From contig QHBN01000175.1 in NCBI GenBank assembly GCA_003176995.1, positions 1-42,059 on the forward strand: a stretch of DNA of 42,059 bases. Direction: 5' to 3'. The stretch is from Candidatus Nitrosopolaris wilkensis. Its GTDB lineage: Archaea; Thermoproteota; Nitrososphaeria; Nitrososphaerales; Nitrososphaeraceae. Both the position numbers and the translations under genes were made by a program. Shown in pieces: positions 1 to 8,395 of this stretch. Numbering within the stretch: position 1 is the first letter of the stretch; every line of letters starts with the position of its first letter. The notes under the pieces were generated by a model. That model was not told where the DNA came from. It was given only the letters and a program-made list of their open reading frames with translations, and ran no database searches.

Positions 1-42
1 GGAATAAGTTACTTTTAGTCATATAGCATGAGCATTTAAGTA

Positions 43-252
43 CTAAACTGCTATTTTCATTTGAATATCCTTTTTTCTTGTTTTCGCATCGTGTGTTCTT
101 ATTCTCAAAAATTGCTTACAACATGGACATCTTGGACCATTCCACTTTATAAAAATCTCACAATCTGTGCATCGTTTGTAACCATATTTATAGTAGCTAC
201 CGCGGTACGATTTTTTGGTTCTGTAAATTGTACAAATATTCTTGCATGACAT
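43..252 (-). CDS. small zinc-ribbon protein (69 aa)
   Basis: Small basic protein with a treble-clef or zinc-ribbon signature: CTDC at about residues 28-31 and CPCC at about 42-45, separated by an aromatic stretch (IFIKWNGPR) and followed by a lysine/arginine-rich tail. The arrangement K-R-C-x-x-C-E-I-F-I-x-W-x-G-x-x-C-P-C-C resembles a multi-copy family of tiny proteins that I recall from ammonia-oxidising archaea; their function is unknown. Four cysteines in two CxxC knuckles would bind one zinc. It stands alone at the left edge with no visible operon partner. RNA or DNA binding is plausible from charge and fold but is only inference. Confidence 0.7.
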   Translation of the reverse strand: MSCKNICTIYRTKKSYRGSYYKYGYKRCTDCEIFIKWNGPRCPCCKQFLRIRTHDAKTRKKDIQMKIAV

Positions 253-1195
253 TTTGTTTGTTTATTCTACTTGTTTCTGACTTGTTTCGTTCTTTTTTAT
301 TTGTCTTTTATCTGAAAATATAAGAAGCCATCGCGCCTGGATGATTTGCTCTACTCCCTCATTTGTTGGGGAAAAAGAACTTATGCAAAGATAATTTTCT
401 AGGTGACTTTTCTGTTCTGGGAGATTTTATTTTCTCGTCTTTTCTTTTTATATTTTTCATCATGGCAGATCTTTCTCCTTTTCTTATCTCATATCTCATA
501 TCGTATTTTGGACAGGTATGGTTTTTACCTTCTTGAACATACAAGGTTGTATTCTCTTATCATGAATCCTACAGGACCAGACTATTTCTAATGCTATGTA
601 ACAGATGCTAAATCCAACAGTTGAATAGACGATTAGATTCTCGAGCATACATGATGTTTGATCAAGACTGATATAAAGTTCAGTACAAAAAAAATTAACA
701 TATAATCAATTATTACATCAATCGTTTAGTATTTGTTAAATATTATAATCGATTCAGGAGGACAAACAATCAGATGTAAACTGTTCAATGAATGCGTATG
801 AAGTGACAATAAACAATGAGATATTTGTTGATATACAAATCTAAAAATCCTATTTTTGGCTTCAGTTGATCTACAATGCTAGGGATTTTTTAATGCTCCC
901 TACATAGAAATATGAACATTTTCGTAATCTATAATTAGAAGAGCCATAAAGGATTTCACGTTTATTCCAAGCAAACCCATTAGCAGATCTATATTTTGGA
1001 ATATATGAACTGAAATTTTTGTGGCAACAATAGTAAAGAGCACATATACACAAAAATACGATACTCGTCCTCTCCACCCAGGGCTCAATCAGTGCATAAA
1101 ATATTATTGAGAAAGATTTTACAATATATCAAGTCAGTCGAATCACAATATTACTATATCCGCCCTCTAATGTTATAAATGAAGAGAAGAAGGAA
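253..1195. other. long AT-rich stretch without a convincing gene
   Basis: About 940 bases with only low-quality open frames (hydrophobic or low-complexity translations on both strands, no recognisable motifs and no good starts). I see no tRNA-like fold and no repeat array. It may be decayed accessory DNA or regulatory sequence. Confidence 0.5.
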
Positions 1196-1303
1196 ATGTT
1201 GAGAAATCTCCTTGACTCTGACATTCCTGAGGAGATGATTGCAGAGCAGCTTGGCATTGATCTGCAGACTGTAAAAAAACTAATTCAAGAAATAAGAATG
1301 TAA
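1196..1303 (+). CDS. micro-ORF with helix-turn-helix-like sequence (35 aa)
   Basis: An ATG-initiated 35-codon frame encodes LDSDIPEEMIAEQLGIDLQT followed by VKKLIQEIRM. This reads like one bihelical helix-turn-helix unit: an acidic turn, the IAEQLGID recognition pattern, and a final amphipathic helix. The frame is open upstream for about 95 bases, back to a TAA near 1097, but has no other ATG. The translation looks too protein-like to be chance. It could be a complete mini-protein or the surviving 3' end of a larger regulator. Confidence 0.4.
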   Translation: MLRNLLDSDIPEEMIAEQLGIDLQTVKKLIQEIRM

Positions 1304-1754
1304 TATTGTCGGTTCCTTGTAGAAACACACACAGAATGAAAGATACACTTAGTAGGAGGATAATCGTCCTTTCTATACGATATTCATGATTTCTATATGA
1401 TAATCATAAAAATGGACAATTGAAAACATTCCTTATTATAAGAGGTGTTACCTTCACAATCGCTTATGATTTCCGTCATACCATTTGGTTAGTAACGAAT
1501 TGATTATTGTTATGGGCATCCTATTAACTATTCTCACTTTTTCCTAGTTGTATAGTTGGATAAGATCGGTGTATCTACGGAAGAACTCGATGTTGTGCAT
1601 ACATATAGCTTCGATCAATATTATTGCGATCATATTTGCAAAAATATTCTCTTACAAAGAGTGGAAGTTAGCTTGACAGCCCACTTGTAGATTTTACATA
1701 AACATTTATAACTCTTGGAAAAAATTGAGTGTAATATAGTGAGAAATAGATTCT
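1304..1754. other. intergenic stretch, nothing recognised
   Basis: About 450 AT-rich bases with no supported gene. A TATA-like element (CATTTATAAC, near 1702-1711) lies about 45 bases before the next ATG and may be that gene's promoter. Confidence 0.4.
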
Positions 1755-2090
1755 ATGTTTTCAATCAAAACTGTTATAAGACACTTTCTTGAATGTCAAC
1801 GTCAATTTGCATTCTGTGAACATTGTCATTGGTGTGCTACTAAATTTATTGTTGGAGAAGAACACGAAAAAAGACTGGTTCATTTAGATCCAAACCTGAT
1901 TACTGATATTCTCTCTAATTCTTCTTATCATCAGGCATGTCCAATGTGTAAGAACAACAGTGTTTCATTAACGCCATTGGAGAAAAATGAAGGATATAGA
2001 ATATCATTTGGAGATAAAGATGGGCTAGAGATTCAATTCTTTAGATTAAGGAGGAGTTTGCCAATTCCCAAGCACCATATGTATCAATAG
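1755..2090 (+). CDS. hypothetical protein with zinc-binding cysteines (111 aa)
   Basis: I do not recognise the family. The N-terminal third has closely spaced cysteine and histidine residues (C14, then FCEHCHWC at about 20-27), and the middle has CPMC at about 62-65. Together these would make a zinc-ribbon or two zinc sites. The rest is mixed alpha/beta with no membrane segment. It starts at ATG and is followed by a T-rich tract suited to archaeal termination. It is monocistronic as far as can be seen. The cysteine pattern suggests a nucleic-acid-binding or structural role, but nothing more specific can be said. Confidence 0.6.
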   Translation: MFSIKTVIRHFLECQRQFAFCEHCHWCATKFIVGEEHEKRLVHLDPNLITDILSNSSYHQACPMCKNNSVSLTPLEKNEGYRISFGDKDGLEIQFFRLRRSLPIPKHHMYQ

Positions 2091-2108
2091 GCTGACTTAT
2101 ACACCACA

Positions 2109-2137
2109 TTTTTATTATTTTTATTATTTTTATTTTG
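2109..2137 (+). terminator. T-rich tandem tract (TTTTTATTA repeats), probable terminator
   Basis: Three near-perfect copies of the 9-base unit TTTTTATTA follow 18 bases after the stop of the preceding gene. Archaeal RNA polymerase terminates on oligo-T tracts, so this is a natural terminator for that gene. No stem-loop is needed or seen. Confidence 0.45.
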
Positions 2138-2612
2138 TGAGCAATAAAAATATCATTAAAAATAGGAAGTGAAATACAACATCCTTTCTCACCATATTAT
2201 GTATAACTATATCTAAGTGTAGTGAAGCAATCAGACCTCACGACGTAAAAAGGAGTATAGAATATAACGCAAAGACAAAACGTTATTCTAATCTTGATTT
2301 TGCGATATCTATTCCTACAACGATGTATTTGATTAATGTCTAATTGCTTCATCTTTAGTGACTGACAGAGAAATACGAGCACAGCAGTTGTATTATCATA
2401 ATGTGAGGATTAATTATTCAGAATCATTTAGTATAAACCGACTATACCAGCATGGTTTTTAATGTATCAAATTTTTAGGCAAGAGGAATTGTGTATGTAC
2501 AATATACGTAGCGTTGCATATACAATATCCCATAGCTAATATACTGTATTAATTTAACATTTATTAACTGATATTGCATTATTGTAATTATATGTTAAGG
2601 TTTTCTATAATG
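2138..2612. other. AT-rich intergenic stretch
   Basis: About 475 bases with no supported coding frame on either strand. The short open frame on the minus strand (2197-2382) has no recognisable sequence. Confidence 0.4.
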
Positions 2613-2626
2613 AAATTTATATAATT
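2613..2626 (+). promoter_or_regulatory. TATA box of the small membrane-protein gene
   Basis: The sequence AAATTTATATAATT is a strong archaeal TATA box centred about 27 bases before the ATG at 2648. That spacing puts the transcription start almost on the start codon, so the mRNA is probably leaderless or nearly so. Confidence 0.45.
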
Positions 2627-2647
2627 CAACCCTGTTAATGGAAGAGT

Positions 2648-2824
2648 ATGTTGGAAAACATAAGTTTAGCAATGTACTTTGTCATAGGATACGTAATCAC
2701 ACACCTCGCACTTGAGACAGCCTGGCACTTTGCAGCATGCAGACTACAAGATAAAACACTAAAGCCATGTCTTTTTAAGCAAGTAAAAATGGTTATGACT
2801 GCAGAAAAAGGATATAGACCATAG
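2648..2824 (+). CDS. small membrane protein (58 aa)
   Basis: A 58-codon ATG-initiated frame with one N-terminal hydrophobic segment (about residues 5-30, including LAMYFVIGYVITHLALETAW) followed by a short basic tail (KQVKMVMTAEKG). It fits a single-pass membrane mini-protein with a positively charged cytoplasmic end. A good TATA box sits at the right distance upstream. The next gene starts 16 bases after its stop, so the two may be cotranscribed. I do not recognise the family. Confidence 0.5.
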   Translation: MLENISLAMYFVIGYVITHLALETAWHFAACRLQDKTLKPCLFKQVKMVMTAEKGYRP

Positions 2825-2840
2825 GTTAGGTCAGGTTAGG

Positions 2841-3179
2841 GTGGATGAGAAATCAACCGCGAAGATTGAAACAGAGATGGTGATTACCACAATACTAGAA
2901 AATGAAGATAGATTATCAACCAGGCCCCCAGTAAGGATAGAAATATTGTCATCTGCTGAGAATACACCATTACTAGATAAAGACCTTCATGAGATTCTTG
3001 GAGACGCATCTAATTGCTGCGAGTTCACAAGCTATGTCAATACAAACGGAGAAACAATTGTGAAAATAGACTGTGTGGTTAATGAAGATGAAAAAGAACG
3101 TGTTTGGGATCTTATGAGGTTTAAACATAGAAGAGACTGCCGTATATCATCAGAACCTGGCGAAGCCTATGAGCAATAG
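2841..3179 (+). CDS. hypothetical acidic protein (112 aa)
   Basis: Starts at GTG; no earlier in-frame start is convincing. The protein is acidic and soluble. Its central part (about residues 30-95) reads as an alternating strand/helix domain: RIEILSSAEN, then ETIVKIDCVVNEDEKERVWD. There is a CC pair near residue 58, but no complete metal site and no membrane segment. It follows the small membrane-protein gene by 16 bases and precedes the sensor kinase by about 190 bases on the same strand. A functional link to the kinase is possible but not shown. Family not recognised. Confidence 0.5.
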   Translation: MDEKSTAKIETEMVITTILENEDRLSTRPPVRIEILSSAENTPLLDKDLHEILGDASNCCEFTSYVNTNGETIVKIDCVVNEDEKERVWDLMRFKHRRDCRISSEPGEAYEQ

Positions 3180-3373
3180 AATTTATCCGATCCGAGTTTA
3201 GTGTTGAAATCAGAATACAAAACTCATCATGAAATGATTCTGTATTTATGTGCCACAACTTATCTACAACTATGTCAAAGCACAGCAACAGAATGCATTT
3301 AATACTTTCTGGGACAAGGCAGCACTAGCTAAACAGAAGACTAAAGAGATTCAAGAAGGAACGGTATTATATT

Positions 3374-4597
3374 ATGTATTATGAATCAGCCAACATAGAA
3401 ATTATTCGAAATACTAGAGAGTCGATAAAGCGATCTTTTGATCTAGTAGAATCTGCAAGAGATGAAGTGTTGAGAATATTTTCCTCAATCACTGCATTTC
3501 GTCGCCAAGTACGGGTTGGAGTACTCCACTTATTCAAAGAATCAATAGAGCATGGTGTAAAAGTTAGAGTCTTGATACCGGCTGATTACCAACAAATTAC
3601 ACAGATAATAAATGAAGTGAATTTGGTACTGCCTGAGCTATCCATTAGAAGCGTTGACAAGAGTTTACAAAATACAATTGGAATTTTAGTTGTTGATCGA
3701 AAACAATCTCTAATTATAGAAACAAAAGATGATACAAAAGATAATTCTTACGAGGCAGCAGGATTGGGGGCATACTCTGATAGCAAGCCAATTGCTTTAT
3801 CATATGCTTCAGTCTTTGATAGTCTTTGGAAACAAACAGAATTATATGAAAAATTAAATGAGACGTATGAGCAGCTAAAAATCAATAATAAAATGCAAAA
3901 AGAGTTTCTCGACATAGCGGCTCATGAATTACGAACTCCTATCCAACCGATACTTGGATTAATTGATATTCTCCGTTCTAATAAAACGATCGGTAGAGCA
4001 GTACAAGAAGAATTACTGGATGTTATAGCTAGGAATGCAAAGAGGTTGGAGCGACTTGCTGAAGACATTTTAGATGTTACAAAAATTGAAGGCCAGTCAT
4101 TGCATCTAAAAAAAGAACTAATCAATGTAAATGACATAATATCAAATACTGTACAGGAAATTAAAAATCAAGTAGGTAATGATGAGAAAGTAGAACTAGT
4201 AAACAATTCTATATACCATAATATTGTTTTTGTAGAAGCAGACAAAGCAAGAATAACTCAAGTTATTTCCAATCTGTTAAATAATGCTATTAAATTTACC
4301 AAGAAAGGTGGCATTGTGTTCATAGGTATGGAAGAAGAAAACAAACAAGATAATGGTCCTCAAAAGTTTGTTGTTGTTACTGTCAAGGATACCGGTACAG
4401 GAATAGATCCGGAGATGTTGCCTAGATTATTTGAAAAATTCGCTTCAAAATCGTGTCAAGGAACTGGCTTAGGATTGTTTATTTCTAAAAGTATTGTAGA
4501 GGCTCATGGAGGAAAGATATGGGCTGAGAATAATTCTGATGGTAATGGAGCAACATTTACGTTTAGTCTCCCACTTCATCTAGAAGCAGCGGTATGA
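3374..4597 (+). CDS. sensor histidine kinase with N-terminal PLD/TrmB-like sensory domain
   Basis: Cytosolic two-component sensor kinase of 407 residues. Residues 1-150 form an alpha/beta input domain resembling the phospholipase-D-like or TrmB C-terminal sensory fold (HGVKVRVLIPA, IGILVVDRKQSLIIETK, then SYASVFDSLW). A short coiled coil at about 155-175 leads into the HisKA dimerisation helix with the H-box FLDIAAHELRTP; the phospho-acceptor is H184. The HATPase domain shows the N-box SNLLNNAIKFT (N300, N304), G1 DTGTGI (339-344) and G2 GTGLGL (363-368). There are no transmembrane segments and no PAS domain. No response regulator is encoded nearby, so it is an orphan kinase here. Phosphotransfer chemistry is firm from the motifs; the ligand is unknown. 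Confidence 0.9.
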   Translation: MYYESANIEIIRNTRESIKRSFDLVESARDEVLRIFSSITAFRRQVRVGVLHLFKESIEHGVKVRVLIPADYQQITQIINEVNLVLPELSIRSVDKSLQNTIGILVVDRKQSLIIETKDDTKDNSYEAAGLGAYSDSKPIALSYASVFDSLWKQTELYEKLNETYEQLKINNKMQKEFLDIAAHELRTPIQPILGLIDILRSNKTIGRAVQEELLDVIARNAKRLERLAEDILDVTKIEGQSLHLKKELINVNDIISNTVQEIKNQVGNDEKVELVNNSIYHNIVFVEADKARITQVISNLLNNAIKFTKKGGIVFIGMEEENKQDNGPQKFVVVTVKDTGTGIDPEMLPRLFEKFASKSCQGTGLGLFISKSIVEAHGGKIWAENNSDGNGATFTFSLPLHLEAAV

Positions 4598-4761
4598 GTG
4601 GATAACTCTGCCTGTAAAGTTCAACTTTAGCAGTATTTACATTTGATTAAAAATAATTGACTAACTAAAGTAGTCATTGTGCCACAAGAACGCTATTACC
4701 TGAGGGTTAAGAGTTGAGCTATACGCTTTCGTGCTCAAAGCAGAAGGAGAAAGACGAACCG

Positions 4762-5235
4762 TCAATGTGCTGAGATTATTAACTCTTGGCTCTTGTACAC
4801 TTTTGCCTTTTGAGCAGCGGCAAAGTTGTCGTTGCGAATCAATATATCTTTGATTTCATTGCTCTCTATCAAGGTATCAATAAATCTATTATATTCTTCA
4901 GCTGGCAATTGAGGGTTACTAAATGGCGACCCAATCGAATCAATTGCTTTAAGTTTCCAATAGTTTTGAATACCCTTTCCAATAAGCATTTGAGCTTCAT
5001 AAACTACTTTACCAAATGAAGTAAGAAAATACTTACCGTTCTTTCTTGCTATGAGACCAACATCTCTTAAGCCAGACACTTTTGAATAATACTGCTTTCT
5101 TGTAAGATTTAAACTGGTTTTTAGAGTCTCACTCTTACCAGCTTCTAACGCAATGGTATTAAAAAGAACCAGGGATTTGTCGTTGGAAATTGCACTTAGA
5201 GTGTTCGAGACACTTTGTGAGCTTTGTGAGGACAT
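4762..5235 (-). CDS. winged-helix DNA-binding protein (ArsR/MarR-like, 157 aa)
   Basis: Residues about 15-85 form a winged helix-turn-helix: NDKSLVLFNTIAL, then TSLNLTRKQYYSKVSGLRD as the recognition helix, then GLIARKNGKYFLTSFGKVV as the wing. The remaining 70 residues are helical (YWKLKAIDSI, then LPAEEYNRFIDTLIESNEIKDIL). It is clearly paralogous to the broken gene at 5426-6362 (LSRKQFYTKL, NFWQLKAID, FPADRKESIIDEI) but lacks that gene's long C-terminal sensory domain. This is a DNA-binding-only version of a regulator type that I recall being expanded in Nitrososphaeria. The two genes are divergent with about 190 bases between them. Start is ATG. A transcriptional regulator role is inferred from the fold. 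Confidence 0.75.
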   Translation of the reverse strand: MSSQSSQSVSNTLSAISNDKSLVLFNTIALEAGKSETLKTSLNLTRKQYYSKVSGLRDVGLIARKNGKYFLTSFGKVVYEAQMLIGKGIQNYWKLKAIDSIGSPFSNPQLPAEEYNRFIDTLIESNEIKDILIRNDNFAAAQKAKVYKSQELIISAH

Positions 5236-5425
5236 TTCTTGATATACTCTCTATAAACGGATTAATTAATTTCTTTAAATAACTTGTGTAACCATATGCG
5301 AGATTCTAGCTTATTATTGACCAAAACAGGATATTATCATGCTCCCGCTTTAGCGACACAATTTGATAAATCTCTATATATAGGAACTCATATATTGACT
5401 GTTCCCAGCTATGATTTTGGTAAGA

Positions 5426-6362
5426 ATGGTTGGGGAAGTAACATCAGATCAAATTTTTACAATTTTATCAGATAAATCTTCAGCGAGTCTACTAAGGACA
5501 GCCTATGAGGGTAGCCTCACATTGTAAAGTTATGTTGGCAATCTTAGTAGAAAGCAATTCTACACCAAACTTAAGCGCCTGTGCAACACTGGACTAGTGG
5601 AGAAGTGTGAGGACTCGTTTTATAGAACAACTACTCTAGGTTCCCTGGTATATAATGGTCATGTCAAAACACTAGAAGATGCTTTAACAAATTTCTGGCA
5701 ACTTAAAGCCATAGATATTTTGAAAACAAGAGAGGACTTTCCTGCAGATCGTAAAGAATCAATTATAGACGAAATTGTTAAAGGCAGTAATTTGAAGAAT
5801 TTTGTAAACTCGACCCATTTAACCGGATTTGCTATAATCAAGGATTTCAATCATCTTGTAATCGAGGTAATACGCATGCTTGAAGACGCTAGAAAGGAAA
5901 TTTACTTCGCCTCGCGCTATCATGATCCACTCGTTTCAAAGAAGATGTTCGAGAAAGTCGAAAAAGGAGTTAGCCTTCGCTACTTAGACGGTAATCCGCA
6001 GCAAATCGGTGTTGAAAGCCGACTGAATGCAATATTAAGGACTCCTCCCAATGAAGAAACATTTAAGAGAGTTAATAGGCTCAAAAGTTCACACTTTTTT
6101 GAGCTAAAAAGTCTGGAACCTACAACAATTGTAAGTAATGGTAGCACTACTGTAATACCCAAGTTTAATAGCTTCCTGGTAATCGATGACAACCAAGTAC
6201 TTTACGAAAAATATCAACTATGGAAATCCGGAGGAATTCACAGTAGCAATTGCAAGGTATGATGATGCGTATTTGGCAGAACAATTTATTAGCTATTGGA
6301 AATTGCTCTCAAAGGATGCTGTGGTTCCCAAGCTTTTGGAAACTGCGAGAGCGAGATCATAG
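5426..6362 (+). pseudogene. broken winged-helix regulator with PLD/TrmB-like sensory domain
   Basis: Reading from the ATG at 5426 gives ILSDKSSASLLRTAYEG, then an in-frame TAA at 5525-5527, after which the same frame continues as the recognition helix LSRKQFYTKLKRLCNTGLVE. The sensory half follows (VIEVIRMLEDARKEIYFASR, then YLDGNP, then SFLVIDDNQVLYE). Near 6209-6213 one extra base shifts the frame; the plus-one frame then supplies the missing C-terminus INYGNPEEFTVAIARYDDAY, then LAEQFISYWKLLSKDAV, ending at the TAG 6360-6362. The intact gene would encode about 310 residues. The 221-codon open frame from GTG 5597 lacks most of the winged helix and has a wrong C-terminus. Two independent lesions make true decay more likely than sequencing error. 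Confidence 0.75.
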
Positions 6363-6651
6363 AATAAATGCAAATGTCAAATAATTTTCATTGATATTTG
6401 AGTTAAAATTACTAATTCTTTCTGGATATTACTTTCGAAAGAAGGAAGAACAACCACCGGTTTTATAATTACAAATAACTCTAACTCCCTATAAAGATTT
6501 CATAACGTGGCTAAAGCACTCGAGATACTACCCAGATGGCCTGTTCAATCGAGAACTATATTCTAGTGTAGTGATCAGTCTTTGTTCGTCATAAAGTGGC
6601 CATATTAGGGAACTGATCTAATAAAAAGGGGATTTTCCGTCTCATCTCCGT

Positions 6652-7701
6652 ATGCAAGAAACTATCAAAAATAGGAATAGGAATACGAATTCCAACTCCC
6701 AACAAAATGTAACACAGGCTTCATTCGCTCTATCACAACTGCTTCTCTTGCGGTCGCGTAAAAGATGGGGAATAATGTACATGTTAGCAACAGTGTCAGG
6801 CCTTTTTATTCCCATCGGGGGCATTTTTGTCATTGTTGGAGGAGGTCACGACGTAGCGGCCTCTATCTTGACAACGCTATTAAAAACTGCACCTTTACCA
6901 GCAGCAACTTTTTTGATAATCACGGGGATGTATATTCTCAATGATCTAGTTGATGCTGATCTTGATAGAGCAAACGGAAAAAAACGCCCAATCCCATCAG
7001 GACAGGTCACAAAAGCAAACGCCTTGCTCTTTGTGATAATGACCAATGCAGCTGCATTAATCCTAGTTCTAATAAGTTTTAATCTCGCTAGCATAATTAT
7101 TGTGTTGATTTTGATAGGAATAGGATTGATGTATTCAGCTCCGAAAATATGTCTTAAAGATAGATTTGTGCTCAAGACAGCATCTATTGCTGTAGCTAGT
7201 ATGCTTTGTCTTATGCTAGGGAGTTCCTATGCGTTTAATAGCTCTGACATAAGACAACCCATAACTAACTACAATCAGAACTATGGTAGCTTTAACATAA
7301 CACCTATTGCGACGTTTGCGGCCTTAATGTCAGGCAGTATAATCTTTATCACATCTTTACTTAATGATTTAGGTGATGTTGAAGGTGATAAGGCATTTGG
7401 TCGCAGGACAATTCCAGTAGTAATTGGTAAGAAAAATACTGTAATCCTGACTATACTTATTGCGGCTACTATGATTGTGATCTCCTGGAGTATTTACGGT
7501 GCACTAACTACAAATCTAGGATTGACCTTACCGATATGTGTAAGCGTTGTTGCTTGCATTGCTATTCTGAATATGTCGAAGATACTCAAACACTTGGATA
7601 ACAGTGAATACATTCGGAAACAACATAAAAAATCTCTGTCATTGCATCTAATGCTCCAGTCAGCATTAGTTATAGGAAGTTTGTTCATCTGGTTACGATA
7701 A
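6652..7701 (+). CDS. UbiA-family prenyltransferase, probable digeranylgeranylglyceryl phosphate synthase
   Basis: Integral membrane prenyltransferase of 349 residues with about eight or nine hydrophobic segments. Both Asp-rich signature loops are present: NDLVDADLDRANGKKRPIPS (97-116) and NDLGDVEGDKAFGRRTIPV (238-256). These bind the Mg-diphosphate of a polyprenyl donor. The second loop (GDVEGD with a following RRTIPV) resembles archaeal (S)-2,3-di-O-geranylgeranylglyceryl phosphate synthases, which add the second C20 chain in ether-lipid synthesis. Other UbiA members (quinone or haem prenyltransferases) cannot be excluded. The first 25 residues are Asn/Gln-rich and hydrophilic, so the true start may be a little downstream. 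A weak inverted repeat (CAATCA/TGATTG, 7716-7732) follows the gene. Confidence 0.8.
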   Translation: MQETIKNRNRNTNSNSQQNVTQASFALSQLLLLRSRKRWGIMYMLATVSGLFIPIGGIFVIVGGGHDVAASILTTLLKTAPLPAATFLIITGMYILNDLVDADLDRANGKKRPIPSGQVTKANALLFVIMTNAAALILVLISFNLASIIIVLILIGIGLMYSAPKICLKDRFVLKTASIAVASMLCLMLGSSYAFNSSDIRQPITNYNQNYGSFNITPIATFAALMSGSIIFITSLLNDLGDVEGDKAFGRRTIPVVIGKKNTVILTILIAATMIVISWSIYGALTTNLGLTLPICVSVVACIAILNMSKILKHLDNSEYIRKQHKKSLSLHLMLQSALVIGSLFIWLR

Positions 7702-7918
7702 ATCAACTAATCGACCAATCAAAGAATGATTGATTGCCTCAGAAGCTAGAGATATCGATGGTGCAATATCAGATCAATATGGCCTTAAAAATGAGGGACG
7801 CCCGCAAAGAAGGGAGTAGAAGGCGACAAGTGGAAGGAATTGTTGGAACAGGCAATCCAAAAAACTAAATAGAAAAGAGTTTAGATGGGTTGGTTGCACG
7901 ACATACGCAAACGAAGGC

Positions 7919-8023
7919 TCATTTTTTGTTTGTTTTGTTCATAGCGAAGCATTTAGAACACAGGTCAATATCATGAGGACAATTTAGGATTTCACCGCAA
8001 CCCCTGCATGATTTTATTGTCAT
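7919..8023 (-). CDS. micro zinc-ribbon protein (34 aa)
   Basis: A 34-codon frame with CRGC near residues 6-9, a further Cys-Pro-His, and CSKC at about 22-25, ending in a basic tail (NKTNKK). Two CxxC knuckles in 34 residues are a strong sign of a real zinc-binding mini-protein. Its ATG overlaps the stop of the upstream 42-codon gene by one base (TAATG), and an AGAGGT sequence lies 6 bases before the ATG, as expected for translational coupling. Function unknown. Confidence 0.6.
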   Translation of the reverse strand: MTIKSCRGCGEILNCPHDIDLCSKCFAMNKTNKK

Positions 8024-8151
8024 TATTTTACCTCTAGTTTCTTTAGAAGAGATCCGTATTTTGCAAGTAATTCATTAGTACCATCAACTACAAGGTCCTT
8101 AATCCTTTCTTTCATTTCTGATTGAAAGGTTGACTTGTCTTGATTAGACAT
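8023..8151 (-). CDS. micro-ORF, helical charged protein (42 aa)
   Basis: A 42-codon ATG frame encodes a charged, probably fully helical peptide (EMKERIKDLVVDGTNELLAK, then YGSLLKKLEVK). Its stop overlaps the start of the zinc-ribbon micro-gene, so the two form a two-gene operon. Transcription would run leftward from the intergenic region 8152-8251, which carries TATA-like sequence and a direct repeat. It could be a small antitoxin-like, anti-regulator or oligomerisation peptide. The family is not recognised. Confidence 0.5.
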   Translation of the reverse strand: MSNQDKSTFQSEMKERIKDLVVDGTNELLAKYGSLLKKLEVK

Positions 8152-8156
8152 ATTTC

Positions 8157-8196
8157 TATATGGTATGCTGGCATATATTAATATATGGTTTGCTGG
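8157..8196. promoter_or_regulatory. 15-bp direct repeats in a divergent promoter, candidate operator
   Basis: TATATGGTATGCTGG (8157-8171) and TATATGGTTTGCTGG (8182-8196) differ at one base and are spaced 25 bases start to start. They lie between the leftward micro-operon (start 8151) and the rightward ribbon-helix-helix gene (start 8252). A third partial copy, GGTATGCC, is near 8229-8236. TATA-like sequences (ATATTAATATAT at 8175-8186 and CTTATATAT at about 8202-8210) overlap or adjoin the repeats. Direct repeats of this size and position are typical binding sites for ribbon-helix-helix autoregulators; that assignment is inference. Confidence 0.45.
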
Positions 8197-8251
8197 TAAC
8201 GCTTATATATCAGCTTTTAAATAATACCGGTATGCCAAAACTAACCACTAG

Positions 8252-8395
8252 TTGAAAATAGAAAAAGGTGAAGTTAAAGCAACATTTAGGATACCAGCGG
8301 ATCTAATGAAGAAACTAAAGTATATGTCGATTGACAAAAACATTTCGGTAAATGCTTTGGTTATTCAAGCGTTAACAGACTTGGTTAAGAAATGA
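8252..8395 (+). CDS. ribbon-helix-helix DNA-binding protein (CopG/Arc-like, 47 aa)
   Basis: A 47-codon frame matching the ribbon-helix-helix pattern: the strand EVKATFRIPADLMKKLKYMS leads into helix A, then ISVNALVIQALTDLVKK makes helix B. The frame begins right after an in-frame TAG, and TTG at 8252 is the only start that keeps the beta strand. The next ATG (8306) would remove it. The 3' end overlaps the convergent helix-turn-helix gene by 31 bases. Ribbon-helix-helix proteins are dimeric repressors, often of plasmid copy control or toxin-antitoxin genes, and usually autoregulate. The adjacent direct repeats are the natural target. Confidence 0.6.
   Translation: MKIEKGEVKATFRIPADLMKKLKYMSIDKNISVNALVIQALTDLVKK

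Noticed and set aside
403-591. Open frame on the plus strand with many Phe and Leu
   Set aside because: Low-complexity translation of AT-rich DNA, overlapped by an equally poor frame on the other strand; no motif.
871-1088. Two overlapping minus-strand open frames
   Set aside because: Different frames of the same AT-rich stretch; neither looks like a protein family.
2821-2842. GGTTAGGTCAGGTTAGGG, telomere-like
   Set aside because: Only a short chance repeat between two genes; no array.
5284-5475. 63-codon frame on the plus strand
   Set aside because: Overlaps the 5' region and start of the broken regulator in another frame; no motif.
7745-7870. Short frame ending EGDKWKELLEQAIQKTK
   Set aside because: Only about 24 codons after a stop; it may be the tail of a lost gene but cannot be supported.
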